The notes under the pieces are model-generated. The model saw only the letters and a program-made list of their open reading frames with translations. It made no database searches and had not been told where the DNA came from. Of a stretch of 21,987 bases of DNA, positions 7,652 through 15,500 are shown one piece after another. Source of the DNA: Verrucomicrobiota bacterium (lineage in GTDB: Bacteria; Verrucomicrobiota; Verrucomicrobiia; Limisphaerales; SXQI01); the NCBI GenBank assembly GCA_008933045.1, contig WBXJ01000013.1, positions 1 to 21,987 on the forward strand. The letters are read 5' to 3'. Position 1 is the stretch's first letter. Each line of letters opens with the position of its first letter. The translations under genes and the position numbers were made by a program.

Positions 7652-8239
7652 ATGAAAGTTAGGATCTGGATGTTGGCAGTCATCACCGTGCTCCTGTTGG
7701 TGTGCGGAGTGCTTCTGGGCCTAGGTTTGGCACGGTTGACAGGCTTAATCCCCAAGAGTCCTTACCTCAATACGTCCACGGTGATCCGGCAAGTCCAGGC
7801 GTTGTCCGAATTGGTGACCATCAAGTATGTGTTGGAAAAGGTCATCGTTTTTGAAGATGCAAAATGGTATGGGGAAAATCGCGTGATCCTGATCGCCAAC
7901 GGTGTCGTCAAAGCGGGCATCGACCTGAACAAGCTGACCCCACTGGATATTCAAATCAACGAAGGAACGATCCACATCAAATTGCCTCAGGAACAAATTA
8001 CCGATGTGTATTTAGACGAACGCAAGACCCAGGTGTTGGAACACAGCACTGGGCTTCTACGCTTGTTTGATAAGGATTTGCAGCAAAACATCCGCCAAAA
8101 AGCCGTGGAAGATTTACGCCGCGCCGCGCGGTTGGACGGAATTCTGGCGGACGCCCGAACCCGGGCCGAAATACAGCTCAAACAACTACTTCTGCAATCG
8201 GGTTTCACCACCGTGGTCTTCACACGACGATTGGATTAG
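7652..8239 (+). CDS. DUF4230-family membrane-anchored protein
   Basis: A 195-residue protein with an N-terminal membrane segment (about residues 6-28) and then a soluble domain beginning VQALSELVTIKYVLEKV. That segment, followed by DAKWYGENRVILIANGVVKAGIDL, is typical of the DUF4230 family, whose function is not known. The second half is charged and helical (about 130-180), with several Lys/Arg/Glu repeats. The domain probably lies outside the cytoplasmic membrane. I start at the ATG at 7652; the TTG just before it is unlikely. It is divergent from hemB and convergent with aroE, with 28 bases between stops. Confidence 0.8.
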   Translation: MKVRIWMLAVITVLLLVCGVLLGLGLARLTGLIPKSPYLNTSTVIRQVQALSELVTIKYVLEKVIVFEDAKWYGENRVILIANGVVKAGIDLNKLTPLDIQINEGTIHIKLPQEQITDVYLDERKTQVLEHSTGLLRLFDKDLQQNIRQKAVEDLRRAARLDGILADARTRAEIQLKQLLLQSGFTTVVFTRRLD

Positions 8240-8267
8240 GTCCCCAGCTAAAAGCCCTTGCTGAGGC

Positions 8268-9122
8268 TCAACACCCCATCGCCGCACTGAGAGCCTGATG
8301 CATGACAGAAACCTCGGGCCAAACTCCGGTCCAATAGTGAACCCCCAAGACTCCTTGGTTCACCAACATGGAGAGTCCATCAATAGTTTTACATCCTCGC
8401 TCGGCAGCGTCACAAAGAAATCGCGTCGAAGGCGGATTAAAAACGACATCAGCAAAAATCTGGTGCGGTTGGATCGTGGCCAGTGCTAATGGCAATCTGG
8501 CATCGACGTCGTAAAGACCAATGGATGTCGCGTTGATGACAATATCGGCGTCTGACGGCAATTGAAAATCACCTTCCCAAGGATACATTTCCCCATTGCC
8601 GTTGAGATTGCCAACGATGGTGTTGAACAGTTGGCGACCGCGTTCCGGAGTTCGGTTGACTAGAATCAGATTTCCAACACCTGCAAGAGTCAACTCGACC
8701 GCAACCGCACGAGCAGCTCCCCCAGCACCAAATAACACCACAGTTTTGCCCTTAGGATCGACCACATCAGACAGTGACCTCAAAAATCCTTTGCCGTCCG
8801 TATTCTCGCCGATGAATCGGTCTCCACGACGAACCACACAATTCACAGCACCGATAGCCGCGGCCGATTCTCCAAGTCCGTCCAGCAACGGGATGACCGC
8901 CACCTTATGCGGCATGCTCAGATTAAACCCTTGGTAACCCGAGGCACGAAGCCCTTTAACGGCATCAGCCAAATTCTCGGGAGTCACCTCCATATTGATG
9001 TAACGCGCGTTAATCCCATGGTGTAGAAATGCCGCTTCCAACATGGCAACGGTGGGATTGCCGGCGGCGCCTTGAGAAAGACAACCAACCAAAGTTGGGC
9101 AGAAGGAGGCAGGGAGCGGCAT
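8268..9122 (-). CDS. aroE: Shikimate dehydrogenase family protein (variant N-terminus)
   Basis: A 284-residue NADP-dependent dehydrogenase of the AroE family, which reduces 3-dehydroshikimate to shikimate in aromatic amino-acid synthesis. Substrate-domain motifs are NLSMPHK (catalytic Lys73), GAVNCVV (Asn94) and GENTDGKGF (Asp109, the catalytic partner). The Rossmann part has GAGGAARAV (132-140) and NRTPERG (156-162, an Asn-Arg-Thr motif associated with NADP preference). INATSIGLY and DGLSMLVNQGV near the C-terminus also fit. The usual GNPxxHSLSP shikimate-binding segment is replaced by GCLSQGAAGNPTVAM (13-27), so the paired serines are absent. It may be the real AroE of this organism or a related enzyme with another substrate. 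It lies downstream of efp, separated by a terminator. Confidence 0.85.
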   Translation of the reverse strand: MPLPASFCPTLVGCLSQGAAGNPTVAMLEAAFLHHGINARYINMEVTPENLADAVKGLRASGYQGFNLSMPHKVAVIPLLDGLGESAAAIGAVNCVVRRGDRFIGENTDGKGFLRSLSDVVDPKGKTVVLFGAGGAARAVAVELTLAGVGNLILVNRTPERGRQLFNTIVGNLNGNGEMYPWEGDFQLPSDADIVINATSIGLYDVDARLPLALATIQPHQIFADVVFNPPSTRFLCDAAERGCKTIDGLSMLVNQGVLGVHYWTGVWPEVSVMHQALSAAMGC

Positions 9123-9164
9123 AGTATTAAGGGTTCACTGAAGGGGATTGTGGAGTGTTAGAAA

Positions 9165-9198
9165 TAAAAAACGCCCGCCCTTGAGAGGAACGAGCGTT
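9165..9198 (-). terminator. Rho-independent terminator after efp
   Basis: On the reverse strand AACGCTCG (9198-9191) pairs with CGGGCGTT (9177-9170) with one G-T wobble, with extra CCT/AGG pairing inside, followed by a T-rich run. It sits 24 bases after the efp stop and before aroE, so the two genes are probably separate transcripts. Confidence 0.85.
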
Positions 9199-9221
9199 GA
9201 AATAAATCGTAAGGGAATGAG

Positions 9222-9779
9222 TTAAGCACGTTCCATGTATTTTCCGGTGCGGGTATCAATCTTTAGTTTCTCCCCCGTTTTGATAAAAAGTGGTGCCTGA
9301 ATTGTGATCCCGGTTTCCATGACGACGGCCTTTTGCACATTGTTTGCGGAGTCACCTCGAATACCTTCTGGCGCATCAGTCACCGTAAGAACCACACTGG
9401 CGGGAAGATCCACGGACACTGCCTTGTCATTCACAAAAACCATCGTAACAAGGCCATTCTCAACGAGATAATTCTTCCCATCACCGACCACTTCAGGGGA
9501 AATCGTGACCGTCTCAAAAGTCTCGGGGTCGGAGAAAACGTAATCCTCGCCGTCTTTGTAACTGTACTCCATTTTTCGAGTCATCATGGGAATGACCTCG
9601 ATCTTCTCCGAGGAACTGAAGCGGACATCCGAAGATTTGCCCGTCTTGATACTACGGATGCTGGCTTGAACAAAGGCGCGGAGGTTACCGGGAGTGCGAT
9701 GCTGGGTGTCAAGCACAACGCAGATGTCGCCGTTGTAAGTGATCGCCATCCCTTTGCGGATATCATTGGCTATAGGCAT
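9222..9779 (-). CDS. efp: Elongation factor P (Asn at the modification-site position)
   Basis: A 185-residue three-domain EF-P, which enters stalled ribosomes at polyproline stretches. The start MPIANDIRKGMAITYNG, the central EKIEVIPMMTRKMEYSYKDG and the C-terminal OB domain with VTDAPEGIRGDSANNVQKAV, then ETGITIQAPLFIKTGEKLKIDTRTG, are diagnostic, and the length is normal. The tip loop in domain I reads HRTPGNLRAF (27-36). Aligned without gaps to the E. coli loop PGKGQAF, the modified lysine position is Asn32, with Leu33 and Arg34 following. So lysylation (EpmA/B), rhamnosylation (EarP) or aminopentanolylation at that position is not possible as such. The loop lacks the insertion seen in YeiP/EfpL. 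It is divergent from the PSCyt1 gene. Confidence 0.97.
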   Translation of the reverse strand: MPIANDIRKGMAITYNGDICVVLDTQHRTPGNLRAFVQASIRSIKTGKSSDVRFSSSEKIEVIPMMTRKMEYSYKDGEDYVFSDPETFETVTISPEVVGDGKNYLVENGLVTMVFVNDKAVSVDLPASVVLTVTDAPEGIRGDSANNVQKAVVMETGITIQAPLFIKTGEKLKIDTRTGKYMERA

Positions 9780-9790
9780 AAAGTCTCAAC

Positions 9791-9820
9791 AAAAAAGGTT
9801 TCCAGACTCTGGCCGGAAAC
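9791..9820 (-). promoter_or_regulatory. Possible leader hairpin with T-run upstream of efp
   Basis: On the reverse strand GTTTCC (9820-9815) and GGAAAC (9803-9798) form a 6-bp stem with an 11-base loop, which also contains an alternative CCAG/CTGG pairing. It is followed by C and six T residues, ending 12 bases before the efp ATG. The shape is that of a weak intrinsic terminator inside the efp leader and might act as an attenuator. No gene lies upstream on this strand that it could serve. Confidence 0.3.
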
Positions 9821-9935
9821 GGGAAATAAGACATTAACGAAGGAGTCAAAGAAAGCAAGTGCAAGATTTCCTCGAGCATTTGTTGGCTTTTTTTTGACTT
9901 CGGTGCCAGCGAGGCTTAGTTTCTTTGGTCAATTC

Positions 9936-12900
9936 ATGTGCTTTTGTTGTTTCATTCGATTTGTCAGGTCTTGCTTGGAAACTCTGGTGGTTTTGTTGGT
10001 TTTTGGATTTCCTCACCTCTCGAGTGCCGCTCCTGATTTTGCGCTGGAGATTCGACCGATTTTAGAACGCAGTTGCTTCGGCTGCCACGGCTCCGAGAAA
10101 CAGAAAAATGGCTATCGCTTGGACGTCCGTGATGTGGCTCTTAAAGGTGGCGATAGTGGTCAGGCTGCAATTATTCCTCACAATTCTAAATCTAGCCCAC
10201 TCATTCGTTTCGTCAGTGGGGTGGATGAGGACATGGTAATGCCTCCGAAAGGAAGTAAATCTCCTCGGCTCACTGAGGTCGAAGTTCGATTGCTAAGGGA
10301 ATGGATCGATGCGGGGCCTGCATGGCCCGACGCGTTGGCTGGGGGAAATTCTACGTCTAAACCTCACTGGTCATTACAGCCCTTGCTCAGGCCCGCGCTC
10401 CCTCAACTGGCACCCCATCCCATCGACGCTTTTATCGGAGCACAACTCACCAAACACGGACTGACTTCATCGCCGACTGCTGATCGCCGTACGTTGATCC
10501 GAAGAATTTACTATGATTTGACGGGGTTGACTCCGACTCCCGAGGAGGTGACGACTTTCGTTCAAGATAGAAATCCCAGAGCTTACGAAAATCTGGTGGC
10601 GAGATTGTTGAATTCACCTCGGTATGGCGAACGATGGGCAAGGCATTGGCTTGATACGATCCATTTTGCTGACTCTCACGGGTATGAGCATGACATCGGG
10701 CGGGATCATGCATGGCCTTTCCGAGATTATGTTATCGGAGCGTTCAATAGGGATACACCTTGGCCGCGTTTCATTCGTGAGCAACTCGCGGTCGATGTAT
10801 TTTATCCAGAGGAAACGACACTGATTCCCGCGCTCGGTTATCTCGGAGCTGGAACCTTCGACCTGAGCACCTATAGCACGGGGCCGATCACTTTCGATTA
10901 CTTGGATCGCGATGATATGGTGACGCAAACGATGTCAGCTTTTGTCAGCACAACAGCGAATTGTGCACGGTGTCACGACCACAAGTTTGATCCGATTCCG
11001 CAGGAAGATTACTACGCCTTGCAAGCTGTGTTCGCGGGGATTCTGAAGGGTGACCTGTATTACATCGAGAATCCGGTCAGTGCTCGTGAATTCCGTCGAT
11101 GGAAATCTTTAGTGGCCGCAGTCGATAAATCCGACGCATCGGTGCTTTTGTCATCAGCAAACACTCCGTTAGTCGATGGCTGGTTAAAGAAGCAGGGCCG
11201 GGCCGTCCGGTGGCAACCGCTTGATGTCGTAACATTCTTAGCCTCCGACGGTTCGATATTAGCGCGAACGACTAATGACGTATTTCTTGCCGAGGGGAAG
11301 CGACCGGATAAGGACACTTACACGATTACTGCAAGGGTTGCGTTGACCAATCTGACCGCACTGCGGCTCGATGTTCTCGCACATGCCTCCCTCCCGATGC
11401 GAGGACCAGGCCGTAACGACAACGGGAATTTTCACTTGTCAGAAATTGAACTGCGCGTCTTCGAGGCAGGTGAAAGTCAGGGCAAAGTGGCAAAGATTCG
11501 GCGTGCTTCAGCAGATTTTAACCAAGCAGATTGGGGGATTGAACGCGCCCTAGATGGTGATACCAAAACTGCTTGGGGAATTTATCCAGCCGTGGGTCAA
11601 TCCCATCAAGCCGTGTTTGTACTTCAGGAACCACTCGTTCTCAAACCGAACACTTCGTTGGTGGTTACCCTTAAACAACTCCATGGAGGAGGACATCTCA
11701 TCGGGGCTTTTAGTCTTTCAGGCACAGATGAGGATGCCGCCAATGTCGTCATACACCCGATGGATGTTGAGAAAGCGTTGAACATTCCCGTCGCCGACCG
11801 AAGCCAGACTCACCAAATGAGTATTGCTGGCCACGTCCTGCGGATCACAGCGAATCAGGCTTTGGATAAACTTCCGGAGAAATCTGTGGTTTATGCAGCG
11901 GCGACCACGGTGAACCTTGTGGATAGCAACCCGCCTGGCCCATCCAAAACCATTTCAGAACCTAAGGTTGTGAATCTTTTGCATCGTGGCGACTTTGATA
12001 AACCCCGTGCTGTTGTAAAATCCGGGGCACTCTCCGCCCTCACCCACTTGCCTGCACGGTTCGCGCTCAAGGATCCAAAGGACGAAGGTAGTCGGCGTGC
12101 GGCGTTGGCAGACTGGTTAGCCGATCCTCAAAACGTGCTGACGTGGAGGAGCATCGTGAATCGAGTTTGGCATCATCATTTTGGTCGCGGGTTATGCGAT
12201 ACACCGAGCGACTTTGGTCTAATGGGAGGGACTCCTTCTCATCCAGAACTCATCGACTGGTTGGCGGTGTGGTTTCGTGATGATGCCAGAGGCTCGCTCA
12301 AAGAACTGCACCGGTTGATTGTGACGAGCGCGACCTATCAGCAATCCGCTCAGCACCGAAATGGTGCCGCCGTGATCGACAGTGAAAACCGTTATCTTTG
12401 GCGACAAAACCGGCACCGCCTAGACGCGGACGCCTACCGCGATATGACGCTGGCAGTCTCGGGCGGACTGGACTTAAAAATGGGAGGCCCCGCCGTAAAG
12501 CACTTCAAACAGGGGCCTGGACCACAACTCACCCCAGCACTGGATTACACCAGTTACGACTGGTCGCAGTCGGGTGCTGGACGTCGCAGTATCTACCGTT
12601 GCGTGTGGCGGGGCATTGCTGATCCGTTTATGGAAACACTCGATTTTCCAGACCTAGGTTTACTCTCCCCGAGCCGAGGTTTTTCTGCGTCCTCCCTGCA
12701 AGCACTGACGCTGTACAATAACGACTTCGTATTACATCACAGTATGAGTTTGGCGCAGCGCACGCAAAAGGAGGCTAAAACATTAGAAGCCCAAGTGAAC
12801 CGAGCGGCACAACTCACTTGGCTTCGAGACCTGACCGCCAAGGAGCAAAATGACCTAGTAAAATTTGCCAAGAACCAAGGTTTGGCTGCGGCATGTCGAC

Positions 12901-12938
12901 TGTTGCTCAATAGTAATGAGTTCCTTTTTGTAGAATGA
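9936..12938 (+). CDS. Secreted PSCyt1/PSCyt2 (DUF1549)-PSD1 (DUF1553) cytochrome-like protein
   Basis: A 1000-residue exported protein. After a hydrophobic signal sequence (about 8-31, ending LSSAAP) comes a PSCyt1 cytochrome-c-like domain with the haem site SCFGCHGSEK (Cys47, Cys50, His51) and a possible Met ligand in MVMPPKG (about 100-106). The DUF1549 domain (about 160-370) holds FDLT-like YYDLTGLTPTPEE, YGERWARHWLD and a second haem-type motif NCARCHDHKFDP (Cys343, Cys346, His347). A middle part (about 470-600) with SEIELRVFEAGE, then ALDGDTKTAWGI, looks like a discoidin-type ligand-binding module. The DUF1553 domain has WRSIVNRVWHHHFGRGL and ends LLNSNEFLFVE. I chose ATG 9936 because the frame upstream runs antisense through efp. 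It precedes DUF1501, its usual partner. A role in polysaccharide handling or redox is suspected for the family, not proven. Confidence 0.92.
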   Translation: MCFCCFIRFVRSCLETLVVLLVFGFPHLSSAAPDFALEIRPILERSCFGCHGSEKQKNGYRLDVRDVALKGGDSGQAAIIPHNSKSSPLIRFVSGVDEDMVMPPKGSKSPRLTEVEVRLLREWIDAGPAWPDALAGGNSTSKPHWSLQPLLRPALPQLAPHPIDAFIGAQLTKHGLTSSPTADRRTLIRRIYYDLTGLTPTPEEVTTFVQDRNPRAYENLVARLLNSPRYGERWARHWLDTIHFADSHGYEHDIGRDHAWPFRDYVIGAFNRDTPWPRFIREQLAVDVFYPEETTLIPALGYLGAGTFDLSTYSTGPITFDYLDRDDMVTQTMSAFVSTTANCARCHDHKFDPIPQEDYYALQAVFAGILKGDLYYIENPVSAREFRRWKSLVAAVDKSDASVLLSSANTPLVDGWLKKQGRAVRWQPLDVVTFLASDGSILARTTNDVFLAEGKRPDKDTYTITARVALTNLTALRLDVLAHASLPMRGPGRNDNGNFHLSEIELRVFEAGESQGKVAKIRRASADFNQADWGIERALDGDTKTAWGIYPAVGQSHQAVFVLQEPLVLKPNTSLVVTLKQLHGGGHLIGAFSLSGTDEDAANVVIHPMDVEKALNIPVADRSQTHQMSIAGHVLRITANQALDKLPEKSVVYAAATTVNLVDSNPPGPSKTISEPKVVNLLHRGDFDKPRAVVKSGALSALTHLPARFALKDPKDEGSRRAALADWLADPQNVLTWRSIVNRVWHHHFGRGLCDTPSDFGLMGGTPSHPELIDWLAVWFRDDARGSLKELHRLIVTSATYQQSAQHRNGAAVIDSENRYLWRQNRHRLDADAYRDMTLAVSGGLDLKMGGPAVKHFKQGPGPQLTPALDYTSYDWSQSGAGRRSIYRCVWRGIADPFMETLDFPDLGLLSPSRGFSASSLQALTLYNNDFVLHHSMSLAQRTQKEAKTLEAQVNRAAQLTWLRDLTAKEQNDLVKFAKNQGLAAACRLLLNSNEFLFVE

Positions 12939-13017
12939 ACCCACACTCTTCAACTCGCTTAATTCCCTTCGGATCATTCGATTTTTTGAGCCGTCTTTTA
13001 ATCTGTTTGCGATAGCC

Positions 13018-14424
13018 ATGAATAGCCTAGCTTCTCATCACTCAAGGCGGCAGTTTCTCGACACCATCGGTGGTGGATTTGGGAGTATCGCGTTGGCTCA
13101 ATTATTCCTGCGCGATACCAGTGCTGTGATCACCCCGCACCATCCAGCGAAGGTAAAACGAATCATCCAACTTTTCATGACGGGCGGTGCTAGCCCCATG
13201 GATATTTTTGATTACAAACCCCAGTTGGAAAAGTTGCATGGCCAAATGCTCGGCCCTAAGGAGAAACCGGAGGGGTTTACAGGGCCGGTCGGCGCGATCA
13301 TGAAAAGCCCGTTCGCGTTTGCTCAGCATGGACAATCTGGACGTTGGGTGAGCACCGTGTTTCCGGAACAAGCAAAGCACGTGGACGAAATGGCGTTCCT
13401 CATGGCGATGACCACGAAGACTAATGTACACGGCCCCGGCACCTACATGATGAATAGTGGTTTCCTGCTGCCCGGATTTCCCTGCATGGGGGCTTGGATA
13501 TCTTATGCGCTCGGCAACCTGACGGACAACTTACCGACCTTTGTAGTTCTTCCCGATACGAAGGGTTTGCCCTACAACCAACGCGGCTGTTTTACATCAG
13601 GTTTTTTACCCGCAGTGCATCAAGGCACCGTAATCAACGCGGCGAGCCCTCGGCCCGTGCCAGATTTATTTGCAAACGACAGATTTGCGTTCGCTAAACG
13701 TGAAGGCGATACCGCAGGCTTGGCGTTGCTTCGCAAAATAAATCGAACTCATGCTGAACAACACCGGGGGGATTCAAGACTCGAGGCTCGTATTGCGAGT
13801 TACGAACTAGCCGCAAAAATGCAACTCTCCGCACCTGAAGCTTTCGATGTCATGCGTGAACCAGAATCGGTCAGAAAAAGTTATGGACTTGAGAATAAGA
13901 CCACGGAGGATTTTGGCCGCCGGTGTCTGTTAGCCACTCGATTGGTCGAGCGTGGAGTGCGATTTGTTCAGGTTTGGAGCGGTCCCCAAGGGGCGACAGG
14001 CAATTGGGATAACCACGCCAATATACTTAACGAGCTTCCACCCATGGCTGCGAGCGTCGATCAACCCATTGCTGCGTTGCTGCGAGATCTAAAATCTCGC
14101 GGACTCGATAAGGATACACTCGTGATTTGGACCACTGAATTTGGACGCACGCCCTTTGCCCAAAATGGTGTGGGGAGAGATCACAACGGGGGAAGTTTTG
14201 TCACGTGGCTGTGGGGTGCCGGTATCAAAGCGGGGGTTGCTCACGGGCACAGTGATGATTGGGGCTATCAGGCGGTGGAGAAAAAAACATCGTGTCACGA
14301 TTTTCACGCAACGATCCTGCACCTTCTCGGCATCGATCACGAAAAACTCACCATGCGACAAAACGGTATCGATCGTCGCCTGACAGACGTGCATGGAGAG
14401 GTAGTGAAGGAAGTGTTGGCATGA
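13018..14424 (+). CDS. DUF1501 protein with Tat signal
   Basis: A 468-residue protein with a twin-arginine signal (SRRQFLD at residues 9-15, then a Gly/Ala-rich hydrophobic stretch GGGFGSIALAQLFL), so it is probably exported folded. The rest is the DUF1501 domain, related to the alkaline-phosphatase/sulfatase fold: RIIQLFMTGGASPMDIFDYKP (about 49-69) near the start, VRFVQVWSG and NWDNHANI in the middle, then WTTEFGRTPFAQNGVGRDHN (metal-site region) and CHDFHATILHLLGIDHEKL, RLTDVHGEVVKEVLA at the end. It follows the PSCyt1/PSD1 gene by 79 bases with no terminator, so they are probably co-transcribed, as is common in Planctomycetota and Verrucomicrobiota. The substrate is unknown. Confidence 0.93.
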   Translation: MNSLASHHSRRQFLDTIGGGFGSIALAQLFLRDTSAVITPHHPAKVKRIIQLFMTGGASPMDIFDYKPQLEKLHGQMLGPKEKPEGFTGPVGAIMKSPFAFAQHGQSGRWVSTVFPEQAKHVDEMAFLMAMTTKTNVHGPGTYMMNSGFLLPGFPCMGAWISYALGNLTDNLPTFVVLPDTKGLPYNQRGCFTSGFLPAVHQGTVINAASPRPVPDLFANDRFAFAKREGDTAGLALLRKINRTHAEQHRGDSRLEARIASYELAAKMQLSAPEAFDVMREPESVRKSYGLENKTTEDFGRRCLLATRLVERGVRFVQVWSGPQGATGNWDNHANILNELPPMAASVDQPIAALLRDLKSRGLDKDTLVIWTTEFGRTPFAQNGVGRDHNGGSFVTWLWGAGIKAGVAHGHSDDWGYQAVEKKTSCHDFHATILHLLGIDHEKLTMRQNGIDRRLTDVHGEVVKEVLA

Positions 14425-14456
14425 AGCGGGACAACCTAATCTTCACCAGACATAGC

Positions 14457-14485
14457 TTGCTGTGAGCGAGGTTACGGCCTAATCT
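14457..14485 (+). promoter_or_regulatory. Sigma-70-type promoter for rnpB
   Basis: TTGCTG (14457-14462), exactly 17 bases, then TAATCT (14480-14485). The expected transcription start, 7 bases on at about 14492, is the first base of the P1 helix of the RNase P RNA. That agreement supports both calls. Confidence 0.75.
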
Positions 14486-14491
14486 AAGCAC

Positions 14492-14892
14492 GATTTCAGC
14501 GGGGTGGAGAATCGCTCTCGGCGCAAGCTGAGGGAGGAAAGTCCGAACACCACAGGGCAGGACGCCGCGTAACCAGATACTAAGTCTGGATACACTCGGG
14601 AGTGTTGGCTGCGAAGCCGCACGACGGAAAGTGCCACAGAGAAAATACCGCCTTCCATTCGCAAGGATGGGAGGTAAGGGTGAAAAGGTGGGGTAAGAGC
14701 CCACCGCTCCAAGAGCAATCAAGGGGGCACGGAAAACCCCGTCCGGTGCAAGACCAAATAGGAATCCGAGGAACGGCTCGTTCCGCGTTCCACCTCGTGT
14801 GGAACAGGCTTCGGGTATGGGTTGCTCAGATAAATGATTCTCTCCGCGGGCAACCGTGCAGACAGAATTCGGCTTATAGCCCCACTGAAATC
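14492..14892 (+). ncRNA. rnpB: RNase P RNA, bacterial type A
   Basis: The catalytic RNA that removes 5' leaders from tRNA precursors. Conserved blocks appear in the right order: GAGGAAAGTCCGAACACCAC with AGGGCAG (about 14534-14562, the 5' part of P4 and CR-I), GAAAGTGCCACAGAGAAAATA with CCGCC (about 14627-14652), TAAGGGTGAAAAGGTGGGGT with AAGAGC (P10-P12 region), GGTGCAAGACCAAATAGG (about 14743-14761), CAGATAAATGAT (about 14827), and GACAGAATTCGGCTTATAGC (14861-14880, the 3' part of P4). The ends pair as P1: GATTTCAG (14492-14499) with CTGAAATC (14885-14892), continued by GGGG/CCCC. Length is about 401 nt, normal for type A. The protein partner rnpA is not here. Exact ends may differ by a few bases. 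Confidence 0.97.
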
Positions 14893-14913
14893 ATCCGTAT
14901 TAACTAACCAATG

Positions 14914-14946
14914 CGATCGAGGGAGCTATTCCCTGCCCCTTGATCG
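14914..14946 (+). other. Inverted repeat between rnpB and the Lrp-type gene
   Basis: CGATCGAGGG (14914-14923) and CCCTTGATCG (14937-14946) form a 10-bp stem with one G-T wobble and a 13-base loop, without a T-run. A competing pairing TCGAGGG/CCCTCGA also exists. It may help end or process the RNase P RNA, or may be an operator for the Lrp-type gene that starts 32 bases later. Confidence 0.4.
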
Positions 14947-14977
14947 ACCCTCGACAGACATCAGGATTCTGAACACT

Positions 14978-15493
14978 ATGAGTCAGGTTATAGCCGAACG
15001 AACTGTCGAAAATATGGACACACTTCTGAAATTGTTGCGAGAGAATGCCTCACTCAAACCTAGTGAATTGGCTGTGATGTTAAACCGCCCCGAGAGTGAG
15101 GTCGCTACTCAGATCCAAAACTATGAACGTGACGGCGTCATTTTAGGATACCGAACGGTGGTGAATGAAGAGAAGCTCGGCGTGGAACGAGTTCGAGCCG
15201 TTATCGAGGTTAAAATCACTCCGGAGCGTGAGGGTGGGTTCAACCGTCTTGCCGAACGAATTGCCAAATACTCGGAGGTCAGTTCGTGCTACCTGATGTC
15301 AGGTGGCTATGATCTGTTGGTTTTTGTTGAAGGTAACACACTGCGCGAGGTTGCCAGTTTCGTTTCAGAAAAACTGGCAACCATCCAAGGCGTGATCTCG
15401 ACCGGGACGCATTTTATGCTCAAACCCTACAAAGAACAGGGCGTTCTGATGGCCAAGCAACAGGCTGAAGAGCGATTAGTCGTCAGCCCCTGA
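14978..15493 (+). CDS. Lrp/AsnC-family transcriptional regulator
   Basis: A 171-residue DNA-binding protein. An N-terminal winged helix-turn-helix (about 13-60) contains DTLLKLLRENASLKPSELA, then LNRPESEVATQIQNYERDG and ILGYRTVVNEEKLG, the pattern that opens Lrp/AsnC proteins. The C-terminal RAM-type ligand domain (about 66-150) has VRAVIEVKITPEREGG, YSEVSSCYLMSGGYDLLVFVEG and a closing GTHFMLKPYKEQG. Such proteins usually form dimers or octamers and respond to amino acids. The frame is open back to 14834 but that part overlaps rnpB; ATG 14978 is preferred, and Met13 is an alternative. AGGA lies upstream but 13 bases away. Stops converge with the glutaredoxin gene at 7 bases. Targets are unknown. 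Confidence 0.88.
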   Translation: MSQVIAERTVENMDTLLKLLRENASLKPSELAVMLNRPESEVATQIQNYERDGVILGYRTVVNEEKLGVERVRAVIEVKITPEREGGFNRLAERIAKYSEVSSCYLMSGGYDLLVFVEGNTLREVASFVSEKLATIQGVISTGTHFMLKPYKEQGVLMAKQQAEERLVVSP

Positions 15494-15500
15494 ATTCGAA

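Noticed and set aside
8240..8267. A short hairpin AGCC/GGCT between DUF4230 and aroE as a bidirectional terminator
   Set aside because: Only 4 base pairs with no T-run on either strand.
9333..9935. The PSCyt1 frame stays open upstream, making a 1201-residue protein
   Set aside because: The extra 201 codons are antisense to efp and leave the signal peptide and PSCyt1 domain in the interior. ATG 9936 gives a proper exported protein.
14348..14722. Minus-strand frames of 79-124 codons at the end of DUF1501 and over rnpB
   Set aside because: They lie across the RNase P RNA, whose conserved blocks and P1 pairing explain the sequence.
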